This document shows positions 15,298 to 24,284 of a DNA stretch of 38,984 nucleotides, piece after piece. Both the position numbers and the translations under genes were made by a program. This DNA comes from Anaerobiospirillum sp. NML120448. Lineage in GTDB: Bacteria > Pseudomonadota > Gammaproteobacteria > Enterobacterales > Succinivibrionaceae. The stretch spans positions 1 through 38,984 of the forward strand of contig NZ_JALKIM010000030.1 in the NCBI RefSeq assembly GCF_023050945.1, written 5' to 3'. The notes under the pieces were generated by a model, which was not told the origin of the DNA, did no database searches, and saw only the letters and a program-made list of their open reading frames with translations. Numbering within the stretch: the stretch's first letter is position 1; the number at the start of each line of letters is the position of its first letter.

Positions 15298-16935
15298 TTA
15301 GATACCAAAGTTAGAGGACTTTCTTTGCTCTTGAGCCTCATTAGTACCTTGTGAGCTTTGCTCAGTTGCAGGTGAGGTATTTTGAGTGTTATCAGCCTTT
15401 GGCTTTTGGTTGTCCATAGACTCTACATCAGAGCGTACGCCTGGGGCAATACCAAAGCCTGATAAGCGCTCACGGCGCTCTTGCTCATAAGCCTTAACAC
15501 GAGCTTCGTACTCAGCACGAGCCTTAGCAGCCTGTGCAGCAGCACGTCTTTGAGCGGCAATTTGAGCCTCTTGCTGGGCAACAGCACGCTTAATAGCAGT
15601 GCGGCGGGCCTCAAGCTGCTCTTTGCTCATGCTATTTGGAGCATAAATACCGCTATCGTATACACCTGGATGATGTAAGGTTAAACCTTGAGCTGCCTTT
15701 AAGGAAATAAGGTTATTAATATTCTCAACATATTTTGCTGAGCTTTCCTTAGCACCATCAGCGTAGCTATAGCAAGCTAAAGTGCCATCTTTAGCTAAAA
15801 CATAGAGCTTGCCGTTCTTAACGTATGAGGCGTTATAAATACCAGAGCTATCAACTCTATCCATATAGTCGATAGAGCCATCATTCATATCTAAGAAGTA
15901 TAAATAGCCCTCATAGTCACCAACCACAGCATAATCGCCATAAATTACAGGAGCAGTAACTTGGCGATAACCTAAAGAGGTATTAGCCCAGCGCTGTGAA
16001 TTGTCCTCTACATTGACGCAATAAACACTGCCATCATCAGAGGTTAAAACTAATGACTGATTGTCATAAGCCATATCACGGCTGGTCTGATAACCTAATT
16101 TGGTTAAATAGTTAAAGGTGCCTAAATCATACTCAACTAAGCCACCAGAATAGGAAGCAGAATAGAGCACACGACCTAATACTAAAGGACGGGAAGCTAC
16201 ATCAGAGACACGATCTAAAGCATTAGCACCACTAGCAGATCCTACATTAATTTGGTTAACAGTAGCGCCATTGCTTTGTAAAATCACATTGACTTTACCT
16301 GATGAGGTACCTACTAATAAATACTCATCACCTACCACAGTTGGCTCTGGCTGGGCTCTTAAACGTAATGGTTGAGGCGCATCACCTGTAACCCATAACT
16401 TAGTGCCGCTAAAAGTATCAAATGCAGTGAAATTACCACGGCTATCTAACACGAAGAGCTTATCACCGCTAAAATTAAAGCTTGGCTTGGCAACAACCTC
16501 AGCACCTAAGTAGTTTTTCCAAACAATAGCACCATTAGCGCTGCTCAAAAGATAGATATATCCATTTTCAGAGCCTACAGCTAACTTATTACCATTGATG
16601 GCTACACCACCAGATAAACGAGCAGAACGCTTATCATCATTTTCTGCCTCATCAGACAGATCAACGCCCCAAATCTCCTCACCATTGGCCTGGCTAAAAG
16701 CATAAACCTTTCCTTTACGGGAGGAGGTATATACGTTTTGCTCATCAAAAGCTGGAGCTAGCTCTGAGTAGAAGCTATCAGTGCCACCTGTTGAACTGGA
16801 CCATAACTCATTGACCACAAAGAGATTATTAACCTCTGGGGCATCAACTGGCTCAAAGCGATTATCGGAGCTAGAGCAACCTACTAAGGTTAAGATTGTC
16901 AGCGGTAAAGCAAGAGCTAATTTAGACTTTAGCAT
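15298..16935 (-). CDS. bamB: Outer membrane assembly lipoprotein BamB, with long C-terminal extension
   Basis: Periplasmic beta-propeller lipoprotein of the BAM complex that inserts beta-barrel proteins into the outer membrane. The start at 16935 is chosen because MLKSKLALALPLTILTLVGC is a lipoprotein signal with lipobox LVGC (Cys20), and ggaag lies upstream. An ATG 15 codons earlier has neither. PQQ-like propeller repeats run to about residue 430 (GEEIWGVDLS, GAIVWKNYLG, GTKLWVTG, YLYFLDMNDGSI, GTLACYSYADG). At 545 residues it exceeds E. coli BamB (392). The extra C-terminal about 110 residues form an Ala/Arg/Glu/Gln helix (QQEAQIAAQRRAAAQAA) and a polar tail. It lies 113 bp after yfgM. Confidence 0.92.
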   Translation of the reverse strand: MLKSKLALALPLTILTLVGCSSSDNRFEPVDAPEVNNLFVVNELWSSSTGGTDSFYSELAPAFDEQNVYTSSRKGKVYAFSQANGEEIWGVDLSDEAENDDKRSARLSGGVAINGNKLAVGSENGYIYLLSSANGAIVWKNYLGAEVVAKPSFNFSGDKLFVLDSRGNFTAFDTFSGTKLWVTGDAPQPLRLRAQPEPTVVGDEYLLVGTSSGKVNVILQSNGATVNQINVGSASGANALDRVSDVASRPLVLGRVLYSASYSGGLVEYDLGTFNYLTKLGYQTSRDMAYDNQSLVLTSDDGSVYCVNVEDNSQRWANTSLGYRQVTAPVIYGDYAVVGDYEGYLYFLDMNDGSIDYMDRVDSSGIYNASYVKNGKLYVLAKDGTLACYSYADGAKESSAKYVENINNLISLKAAQGLTLHHPGVYDSGIYAPNSMSKEQLEARRTAIKRAVAQQEAQIAAQRRAAAQAAKARAEYEARVKAYEQERRERLSGFGIAPGVRSDVESMDNQKPKADNTQNTSPATEQSSQGTNEAQEQRKSSNFGI

Positions 16936-17048
16936 GATAAAACTTCCAAAATAATGGCACTGATTTTCTATAGCAAACAAAGCTTGCTCTTAATGATATA
17001 AGACCTAACAAGTTTAATAAAGTTCAGTAAAGCTAATCTTTACAATAA

Positions 17049-17744
17049 TTACTTGCTCTCTAAGCTCTTAACCATTTGCTCAGCTTGTTCGGCTACTAAC
17101 TTATAAGCAGGGGTATCACCATGCTCAATAACATTATCAAACTTAAGCTGTAGCACTGAACTAATCTGTAAGTTAGCAGCTTTAAGAGTATTAATGGCAT
17201 CTAAATAAGCATCGTGAGCGCCTTTGCGATCACCTTTGGCAATTAAGATATCGCCCTTAGTTTCAGCAACCTCAGCTTTATAAGCATCAGACTTTAAGGC
17301 AGCTAAAGTGCTTAGAGCATCATCATATTGGCCTAATTGTGCTTGCAATCTTGCAGTTAAAATAGTGCACTGAGGAGCAAGTAAATCACCACCATGCTTG
17401 CTAGCAAAAGCAACTAACTTTTGAGCCTCTTCGTATTTAGCAGCACGGATTTGTACGTTAGCCATATCTAAAGCTAATAATGAACCATAAATATCATTAT
17501 TAGCATCAATAAACTTCTGAGCCTCTTGTAGCGCACTAACACCACGTGAAGCTAACTGAGTTTGGATTTGATAAACCTCATAAGCAGTCTTTTGACTCTC
17601 TGAGAGCTGATAAGCTTGATACTGGCGTACACCTACTAAACCAGCTAAGGCAATAGCAACACCTAAAGCAATTGGTTTCCAATGCTCGTGCCACCATTTT
17701 CGCACCGCCTCTTCTCTTTCATGCTCATCAGTTAAGATATCCAT
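17049..17744 (-). CDS. yfgM: YfgM family ancillary SecYEG translocon subunit
   Basis: A single-pass inner-membrane protein with a periplasmic TPR-like domain. In E. coli YfgM pairs with PpiD at the Sec translocon and influences the Rcs response. The 231 residues show a cytoplasmic N-terminus with the family signature HEREEAVRKWWHEHWKPI (8-25), a transmembrane segment at about 25-41 and helical repeats (YEEAQKLVAFASKHG, GQYDDALSTLAALKSD). An aggggt precedes the ATG. It lies between hisS and bamB, exactly as in E. coli, and is probably co-transcribed with both. Confidence 0.92.
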   Translation of the reverse strand: MDILTDEHEREEAVRKWWHEHWKPIALGVAIALAGLVGVRQYQAYQLSESQKTAYEVYQIQTQLASRGVSALQEAQKFIDANNDIYGSLLALDMANVQIRAAKYEEAQKLVAFASKHGGDLLAPQCTILTARLQAQLGQYDDALSTLAALKSDAYKAEVAETKGDILIAKGDRKGAHDAYLDAINTLKAANLQISSVLQLKFDNVIEHGDTPAYKLVAEQAEQMVKSLESK

Positions 17745-17891
17745 CTTGACCCCTGTAAAAATTTTTAAAGTTTAAAAATACCAGCTAAACGCTTGATAAT
17801 AGCGAAATTTAAGCGCTAGATCTAGTAACATAAGCGCCCCAAATAGAGCTCATGCCTACTAGAGCGCCTTGTTAATATTAAATAACCAAGA

Positions 17892-19172
17892 CTACTTCTT
17901 TAAAATCTTAGCAACGTATGAAGTTAACACATCAGCTTGACGAGAAACTTCTTCTTGCTCACCAGTAGCTAAGTTCTTAACCATAACGGTGTTGTTTTGT
18001 AACTCTTGCTCACCTAAGATTAAAGCCACCTTAGCCTGAACCTTATCAGCATGCTTTAATAAGCGCTTAAAGTTACCGCCACCGCAGTGATTTAAAACAC
18101 CACAATCAGCAAAAGCAGAGCGCATCTGAGCGCATAATGCTAATTGATGAGACTCAATATTCTCACCCATACCGCAGACAAAAATGTCTACTGGGCTTGA
18201 TGGAGCTACCTTTTGCAAGGTGGTTAATAATAAGATCAAACGCTCTAGACCTAAACCAAAGCCTACAGCCTTAGTAGCCTTACCACCTAATTGCTCAACT
18301 AAGCCATCATAACGACCACCGCCACAAACAGTGCCTTGAGCACCTAAAGCAGTAGTAGTCCACTCAAATACAGTTAGATTGTAATAGTCTAAACCACGAA
18401 CTAAGCGAGGATTAATAGTGAACTTAATACCTAAAGAGGTTAATAACTTTTGTAAATTCTCAAAGTGAGCCTTACTTTCCTCACCTAAGAAATCGTATAA
18501 AGCAGGAGCGTCCTTTAAGATTTCCTTAACCTTCTCATCCTTACTATCTAAAACACGTAAAGGATTAGTGTGGGTACGACGCTTAGAGTCCTCATCTAAA
18601 TCTTCAAAGTGAGCCTCTAAGAACTTTACTAAGTTCTCTTTGTAAATTTTACGCTCTTCACTATTACCTAAGGTATTGAGCTCTAAACAAAGCTGATCTG
18701 CAATGCCAAGCTTGCACCAAAGATCATGAGTTAAAGCAATGATCTCAGCATCAATATCTGGACCTTCTAGACCAAAAACTTCTACACCTAATTGGTGGAA
18801 TTGACGGTAGCGACCTTTTTGTGGGCGCTCATGTCTAAACATAGGGCCCATATACCATAGTCTTTGCTCTTGGTTATAGATTAAAGAATGTTCTAAAGCA
18901 GCACGTACGCAGCCTGCAGTACCTTCTGGACGTAAAGAAAGACTATCACCTGATCTGTCCTCAAAGGTGTACATTTCTTTCTCTACTACATCAGTAACTT
19001 CACCGATTGCACGGCTAAAAAGATTAGTATGCTCAACAATTGGCATACGCATTTCACTATAACCGTAAGAAGCTACAGTTTGACGTAATACTTTTTCAAC
19101 TTTTTGCCAAACAGAAGTATCCTCTGGTAGCAAATCGTTCATACCACGAATAGCCTGAATAGACTGAGCCAT
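17892..19172 (-). CDS. hisS: Histidyl-tRNA synthetase
   Basis: Class II aminoacyl-tRNA synthetase that charges tRNA-His. The 426 residues (E. coli 424) start with [16 protein letters not shown]. They contain motif 2 [23 protein letters not shown], the histidine-specific [15 protein letters not shown] and [14 protein letters not shown], motif 3 [11 protein letters not shown], and a C-terminal anticodon-binding domain (about 330-426). It heads the hisS-yfgM-bamB unit after a 798-bp gap, so it has its own promoter. A hairpin (19256-19278) lies in the likely upstream region. Confidence 0.97.
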   Translation of the reverse strand: MAQSIQAIRGMNDLLPEDTSVWQKVEKVLRQTVASYGYSEMRMPIVEHTNLFSRAIGEVTDVVEKEMYTFEDRSGDSLSLRPEGTAGCVRAALEHSLIYNQEQRLWYMGPMFRHERPQKGRYRQFHQLGVEVFGLEGPDIDAEIIALTHDLWCKLGIADQLCLELNTLGNSEERKIYKENLVKFLEAHFEDLDEDSKRRTHTNPLRVLDSKDEKVKEILKDAPALYDFLGEESKAHFENLQKLLTSLGIKFTINPRLVRGLDYYNLTVFEWTTTALGAQGTVCGGGRYDGLVEQLGGKATKAVGFGLGLERLILLLTTLQKVAPSSPVDIFVCGMGENIESHQLALCAQMRSAFADCGVLNHCGGGNFKRLLKHADKVQAKVALILGEQELQNNTVMVKNLATGEQEEVSRQADVLTSYVAKILKK

Positions 19173-19255
19173 GAATCTTTAATCCTTTAAAAACCTGTCC
19201 TCTTACAATCTTACTAAAGCAAAATTAGGACAAACTATGTAAAAACGTACACTAT

Positions 19256-19278
19256 GAGCATTAATCCAACTAATGCTC
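19256..19278 (-). promoter_or_regulatory. Inverted repeat upstream of hisS
   Basis: gagcatta (19256-19263) and taatgctc (19271-19278) form a perfect 8-bp stem with a 7-nt loop, 84 bp before the hisS start. No T-run follows on the minus strand. It could be an operator or leader hairpin. Confidence 0.35.
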
Positions 19279-19364
19279 AAGATAAACCCTCAATTTTACA
19301 GCTAAAACACATAAAAATTACAAAAAAACCGATTTTTTGGCACTATTAGCACCAAAAATGCCGT

Positions 19365-19570
19365 CCCTCCTTAGCACCTACCTACTTTTTCCCCTCCTCA
19401 TCACCCTCAACTTGCAACTACAGGCTAGGCTAAGCTTGCCAAGACATAGCCTGCAATGGCCTGGCTTATCCATGGCATGGCTGATCCTGGCTTGGTTACG
19501 CTAGACTGAGCAAGCTGAGCTTTGCTGAGCTTTGCTGAGCTTTGCTGAGCCCTACCAGGCAAGATAAAAC
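19365..19570. repeat. C-rich stretch plus gctgagcttt tandem repeat between hisS and ispG
   Basis: 19365-19430 is C-rich on the + strand (ccgtccctcc, cccctcctcatcaccctc). 19430-19510 holds quasi-palindromic ggctaggctaagc and catggcatggc words. 19514-19550 is a 10-bp tandem repeat, gctgagcttt, in about 3.7 perfect copies. The rest of the gap (19570-19900) shows no supportable gene. This module separates genes that are adjacent in E. coli. Confidence 0.7.
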
Positions 19571-19904
19571 AGAGCCACAGCTATGGCACAAGCGAAAACT
19601 AGCTCATCTTTAGTAGGTGTAGGATGCATCTCATGGATGGAGAATTAAATAAGATAAGTACTCAAAAGGATATTTGGTAATTGACGTTTAGGCGTGAATA
19701 TGGGTATTGGTATAGGAATGAAATGCGTTGTATTGAGCTGTGTCTATACAAGATTGCATCGGGCGAACCTTAGGCTTTGAGTGTGAGCAGCAAGAAAAAT
19801 TGCCCCCCCACAAGTTTGAAAAAAAAATTAGCCTTAAACCATTGATGGATAAGGCTTGATCGAGGTTTTGACTCCTAAACATTGGCAACAGCATTCAAAA
19901 AGAC

Positions 19905-19951
19905 AAAAAGCCAAATTAAGATAAAGCTTGAGGCTGTCTTAACTTGGCTTT
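19905..19951 (-). terminator. Intrinsic terminator of ispG
   Basis: A 15-bp stem with one mismatch (19907-19921 with 19937-19951; core aagccaa/ttggctt). A T-rich run follows on the minus strand (tttttgtcttttt). Confidence 0.85.
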
Positions 19952-19970
19952 AAGGTTAGATCTTTTTAGG

Positions 19971-21059
19971 CTATTGCTTAGCTTGAGCTAAAGCACGAAC
20001 ACGGCTTTCTAGGCGATCTAAGATCTCATCATTGTTAATACGCCCCATCATTTCGCCATGCTCATAAATCATGCTATTGCCGTTTTTACCACCGCAAACA
20101 GCCACATCAGCTCTTAGAGCCTCACCAGGGCCATTAACAATACAGCCCATAACAGCTACTTTAATTGGCTGTCTAATATCAGATAAGCGCTCTTCTAAAG
20201 CTTTAACGGTACCGACCACATCAAGGCCATGACGGGAACATGTTGGGCAAGCTACTACATCAATACCACGAGTTCTTAAGTGCATGCTCTTTAAGATAGC
20301 CCAACCTACCTTAACTTCCTCAACAGGATCAGCGGCTAATGATACACGTAAAGTATCACCAATGCCCTTAGACAAGAGCATACCAATACCAATGGATGAC
20401 AATACGGTACCACCAGTTAGACCACCAGCCTCAGTAATGCCCAAATGTAATGGAGCATCGGTTTTAGAGGCTAATAACTCATAAGAGGCTACACATAAAT
20501 TAAGTTCTGAGGCCTTTACAGAAAAAGCATAGTCGACAAAATTATGGCTTTCTAAAATTTCAGCTGAACGTAGTGCTGCTTCAACCATAGCATCTGGATT
20601 TGGAGAGCCATATTTGTCTAATAAATCTTTATCTAAAGAACCAGCATTTACACCTACACGAATTGGCAGTCCATGATCTTTAGCCGCCTGACATACAGCC
20701 TCAACCTTATGACGTGCACCAATATTGCCAGGATTAATTCTTAAAGCAGCGGCACCATTTTTAGCACATTCAATGGCAATGCGATAATCAAAGTGAATAT
20801 CCGAAACAATAGGAACATCTACAGCTTTAACAATCTGACCAAAAGCTTCCGCAGCTTCCATGGATGGCACGGAAACACGAACAATATCAGCTCCAACATC
20901 AGCTAAGGCCTTAATTTGTGCCACAGTTGCTTCAACGTTCAAAGTATCGGTACAGGTCATACTTTGAACAGAAATAGGAGCATCACCACCTACTAACACT
21001 GAACCTACTTTAATTTGGCGTGACTTTCTACGCTCAATTTTAGGAGCTTGCCATTCCAT
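19971..21059 (-). CDS. ispG: 4-hydroxy-3-methylbut-2-enyl diphosphate synthase IspG (GcpE)
   Basis: Penultimate enzyme of the MEP isoprenoid pathway: it reductively converts MEcPP to HMBPP with a [4Fe-4S] cluster. The 362 residues contain the TIM-barrel start [10 protein letters not shown]...[12 protein letters not shown], the segment [11 protein letters not shown], and the cluster ligands Cys271 and Cys274 (ACPTCSRHG) and Cys306 ([11 protein letters not shown]), with the following Glu. Length matches the short gammaproteobacterial form (E. coli 372). gagga precedes the ATG by 6 bp. A terminator on each side makes it a single-gene unit within the rlmN-der cluster. Confidence 0.97.
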   Translation of the reverse strand: MEWQAPKIERRKSRQIKVGSVLVGGDAPISVQSMTCTDTLNVEATVAQIKALADVGADIVRVSVPSMEAAEAFGQIVKAVDVPIVSDIHFDYRIAIECAKNGAAALRINPGNIGARHKVEAVCQAAKDHGLPIRVGVNAGSLDKDLLDKYGSPNPDAMVEAALRSAEILESHNFVDYAFSVKASELNLCVASYELLASKTDAPLHLGITEAGGLTGGTVLSSIGIGMLLSKGIGDTLRVSLAADPVEEVKVGWAILKSMHLRTRGIDVVACPTCSRHGLDVVGTVKALEERLSDIRQPIKVAVMGCIVNGPGEALRADVAVCGGKNGNSMIYEHGEMMGRINNDEILDRLESRVRALAQAKQ

Positions 21060-21190
21060 GAACTATCCTCGTCTACAACAGATCTAATTTATCTTTATTA
21101 AGCGCCTATAAAGTACTTAATAAAAAATCAAACTTACAATCATACCCTACAAGCAAAGATATCTAAACGTCTTACCTATGTATATACATA

Positions 21191-21226
21191 CTAAAAGAGG
21201 CCAAACTGTAATAAGTCAGGCCTCTT
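21191..21226 (-). terminator. Terminator-like hairpin after rodZ
   Basis: aagaggcc (21195-21202) pairs with ggcctctt (21219-21226). On the minus strand only a short T-run (ttttag) follows, so termination may be partial and some rodZ-ispG read-through is possible. Confidence 0.6.
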
Positions 21227-21299
21227 AGTAAATTATATAATCAATTTGACTTAAGCTTTTGATAAGAACTTATCATAAAGCTCAAAGAAGGTATTTTCA

Positions 21300-22790
21300 C
21301 TAACGCATTGGTAGTTCAAGCTTTACTTGCTTATCCTTTGGCATCTTAACATTACCACCTTGATAATGAATCTTTACTGCTTGAGTATCAGAAAGCTCCA
21401 CTACAATTGGAGGAATACCAATTACTTTGATGCTCTTAGGAGCATCATAAACACCAGAGGCTAATACTTTCTTTTGGCTGTCTACAATTCTTAGAGCAAC
21501 CTTCTTTACTACCTCAATCTCAGCGCTATTAAGACTAGCTAAACCTTCTCTATTAGTGAGTTTAACTTTAGAGGAAATATCTTTAAGCTTATCTTTAAGC
21601 TCAATTTTCTCCTCAGCAACCTCTTTAGGCTCTTGCTTGGCTTTAGCCTCATCACTCTTAGCTTGCTCAGCTACAGCCTCTTTTGCCAAAGATAGATTGG
21701 TAGAGCTATCAGAGGCCTTGTGCTCAGATTGTTGAACAGCCTGTGGCTCGGCCTGTGGCTCGGCCTGTGGCTCAGATATTTGCTCCTGCGAGGAGGCAGC
21801 AATAGAGATATTTTTATTATTCTCTACTTTGCCCTGTTCGCTAGCAACCATCATAGAGGCTTTAGTCTCTACTCTATCAGCTAATAAAGAGCTTGATGGT
21901 TTAATGCTATTAGCTGGCAAAGCTAAAGAGCGTGGTTGCTCTACCTTATTGTCAGCTACAGCCTCATTATTCTTAGAACTTGCAGCTAGGGCTTGAGCCT
22001 GAGCAGTGGCACGAGCTGTATTTGGACTTACTACTTTAACCTCAGGAGCCTGACTATTTTCAGGAGCATCAATCACCACTGGGTTATCAGTATTACCAAT
22101 TTGCATCTGACCAGTGACTAAAGGCTCAGAGCTGTCATGATTGGCAACAACAGTAGTTTGAGGATTAACTAAGGTACCATCATTATCTTTGCTCTTGTTG
22201 CCTTCACTAGCACTAAACACAAAGTAACCTGCAGTAGCTACTAAAATCATGCTCACTACTAAAACCCAGTTGCGAGCCATTTGTTTATCTACTTTGTTAT
22301 GACTCTTTTCATGAGCGATTGATACTGTCTCACTAATATTTTGTAAGTACAAATCAAACATCTCATCTGGGTTAAGCTTCATTAAAGCGGCGTAATTCAT
22401 AATGAAAGCTTTAGAAAAGCTAACACATGAAGAATTATTGAGTCTGTCATTCTCAATATCAGCAACAGTCCCAGTACGAGCCTTAATCTTAGAGGCGACC
22501 TCTTGAATAGTCATACCAGACTTTTGGCGGTGATAACGTAAAATAGCACCTACTGTCTTGAGGTTTTCTAAGCTTTCACTGGTGTAATCCATATTGTTAT
22601 AAGGATCTGCAATGGCCTCACGAACAACATTAGGATCGTCATCATATTCAGGCTCAAAAAGCTCTAATTTGGCATCATTTTGAGATGTAGTGCTGCTATC
22701 TTCAGTATCAATAGCGGCATTGTTTGAAACAATAGATTCATCTTGCTTAATTGGTTCGGCCTCTTTATTGGCCTGTTGTGAATCACTCAT
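21300..22790 (-). CDS. rodZ: Cytoskeletal shape protein RodZ
   Basis: A bitopic inner-membrane protein that links MreB filaments to the elongasome. The 496 residues comprise an acidic N-terminal extension (1-70), a cytoplasmic HTH_25 domain (about 76-150: VGAILRYHRQKSGMTIQEVASKIKARTGTVADIEND), a transmembrane helix (175-194), and a long low-complexity periplasmic linker. A C-terminal beta domain follows (about 430-496: LRIVDSQKKVLASGVYD, GIPPIVVELSDTQAVKIHYQGG). It is longer than E. coli RodZ (337), mostly in the linker, which includes a direct EPQAEPQAEPQA repeat from a 12-bp DNA repeat. It lies 125 bp after rlmN with a weak hairpin between, probably co-transcribed. Confidence 0.93.
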   Translation of the reverse strand: MSDSQQANKEAEPIKQDESIVSNNAAIDTEDSSTTSQNDAKLELFEPEYDDDPNVVREAIADPYNNMDYTSESLENLKTVGAILRYHRQKSGMTIQEVASKIKARTGTVADIENDRLNNSSCVSFSKAFIMNYAALMKLNPDEMFDLYLQNISETVSIAHEKSHNKVDKQMARNWVLVVSMILVATAGYFVFSASEGNKSKDNDGTLVNPQTTVVANHDSSEPLVTGQMQIGNTDNPVVIDAPENSQAPEVKVVSPNTARATAQAQALAASSKNNEAVADNKVEQPRSLALPANSIKPSSSLLADRVETKASMMVASEQGKVENNKNISIAASSQEQISEPQAEPQAEPQAVQQSEHKASDSSTNLSLAKEAVAEQAKSDEAKAKQEPKEVAEEKIELKDKLKDISSKVKLTNREGLASLNSAEIEVVKKVALRIVDSQKKVLASGVYDAPKSIKVIGIPPIVVELSDTQAVKIHYQGGNVKMPKDKQVKLELPMR

Positions 22791-22873
22791 CTTAGTTCCA
22801 ACATTTTCATAAAATCTTATGGTAGATACTAATCTATGTTTGAGAGCAAAGAAAAACCCTATTATCCATAATC

Positions 22874-22897
22874 AGGGCTCAATCAATTAAGAGCCCT
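22874..22897 (-). promoter_or_regulatory. Hairpin between rlmN and rodZ
   Basis: agggctc (22874-22880) and gagccct (22891-22897) form a 7-bp stem with a 10-nt loop. No T-run follows on the minus strand, so read-through into rodZ is expected. Confidence 0.45.
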
Positions 22898-22915
22898 TAT
22901 TTAGGCTTATAAATA

Positions 22916-24061
22916 TTAAAGATCTACAGGTTTAACTATGGCTTTGATTGGCTGATCTACTAAAGACTGCACATGGTCTTGTTGCTCACGCAACTTACGA
23001 TCACGAACTTGTCCAGCTAACTGACCACAAGCAGCAGCAATATCGTCACCTCTAGTAGTACGAGTTACTACAGTAAAGCCATACTGCTCAACTAAAACTT
23101 TATAGAATCGATCTACACGACTATTGCTTGGACGCTTGTACTCTGATTCCTCATGAGGATTAAATGGAATCAAGTTAATCTTACAAGGTAAGTCTTTTAA
23201 GAGATGAGCTAACTCATGAGCTTGCTCAATGCTGTCATTAATATGATCTAATAGCACATACTCAATAGTAACACGGCCACAATTGGCATTAGAGTTATCT
23301 ACATAGTTACGTACTGCATCAAACAAGGTGTCTAAAGGGAACTTTTGATTTACAGGCACTAAAATATCACGCAATTCATCGTTAGGAGCGTGTAAAGACA
23401 AAGCTAGTGCCACATCAACTTTACCAGCAATCTTATTTAAAGCTGGAACAATACCAGAGGTGGAAATAGTTACTCTTCTTTTAGAAAGAGCAAAGGCATT
23501 GTCTGATAACAAAAGCTTTACTACAGACAAAACATTTTGCACATTTAGCAAAGGCTCGCCCATACCCATCATTACAACATTAGAGATAGGTTTTTGCTCT
23601 TTGTTTTCGCTAAAGCCAACACGAGAGGCAGCTCTCCATACTTGGCCAATAATTTCATGAACTTTTAAATTACGGTTAAAGCCTGACTTTCCTGTACGGC
23701 AAAATGAGCACTTAACAGGACAGCCTACCTGAGTAGAAATACATAAAGTATTACGATCTTTTTCAGGAATTAATACTGTTTCTACTAACTGACCATCACC
23801 CACGTCTAAAGCCCATTTAATGGTGCCATCACTAGAGCGTTGCTCAGTTACAATTTCAGGAGCTTTAATGTAAGCAATTTGCTTTAAAAGAGCACAGCTT
23901 TCCTTTTTGACGTTGGTCATTTTATCAAAGTCAACTACGCCATATTGGTAGATCCATTTTAATAGTTGGGTAGCACGGAAAGGTTTCTCACCATGAGCAA
24001 CAAGAAACTCTTTTAAAGTATCAGGATCCATATCCATTAAGTTGACAAGATTATCTGACAT
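22916..24061 (-). CDS. rlmN: Dual-specificity RNA methyltransferase RlmN
   Basis: Radical-SAM enzyme that makes m2A2503 in 23S rRNA and m2A37 in certain tRNAs. The 381 residues carry the CxxxCxxC cluster motif GCPVKCSFC (Cys114, 118, 121), the SAM-binding [10 protein letters not shown] (about 164-173), and the catalytic Cys345 in [10 protein letters not shown]. The methylated Cys expected about 230 residues after the cluster is this residue. agaaggtg precedes the ATG. It heads the rlmN-rodZ unit of the conserved cluster. Confidence 0.96.
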   Translation of the reverse strand: MSDNLVNLMDMDPDTLKEFLVAHGEKPFRATQLLKWIYQYGVVDFDKMTNVKKESCALLKQIAYIKAPEIVTEQRSSDGTIKWALDVGDGQLVETVLIPEKDRNTLCISTQVGCPVKCSFCRTGKSGFNRNLKVHEIIGQVWRAASRVGFSENKEQKPISNVVMMGMGEPLLNVQNVLSVVKLLLSDNAFALSKRRVTISTSGIVPALNKIAGKVDVALALSLHAPNDELRDILVPVNQKFPLDTLFDAVRNYVDNSNANCGRVTIEYVLLDHINDSIEQAHELAHLLKDLPCKINLIPFNPHEESEYKRPSNSRVDRFYKVLVEQYGFTVVTRTTRGDDIAAACGQLAGQVRDRKLREQQDHVQSLVDQPIKAIVKPVDL

Positions 24062-24210
24062 AACACCTTCTGAAATTCATTAAAAAAGCCATTGAAAAAA
24101 TGAAATTATACAAAAAAATAATTTGCTTATGTCTTAATATTGCTAAGCAAAGCTGATTTAATTTCCCTAGTGGCTCAATAGTAAAAAATTTTATCTTGAA
24201 ATAATTTACT

Positions 24211-24248
24211 AAAAAGGTCTTGCCCCAATTGCTCAGAACAAGACCTTT
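24211..24248 (-). terminator. Intrinsic terminator of glgP
   Basis: aaaggtcttg (24213-24222) pairs perfectly with caagaccttt (24239-24248). On the minus strand five T follow (complement of 24211-24215). Confidence 0.85.
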
Positions 24249-24284
24249 GTTTAATAAAAGCAATGAAAGATTAACTAAATTTCA

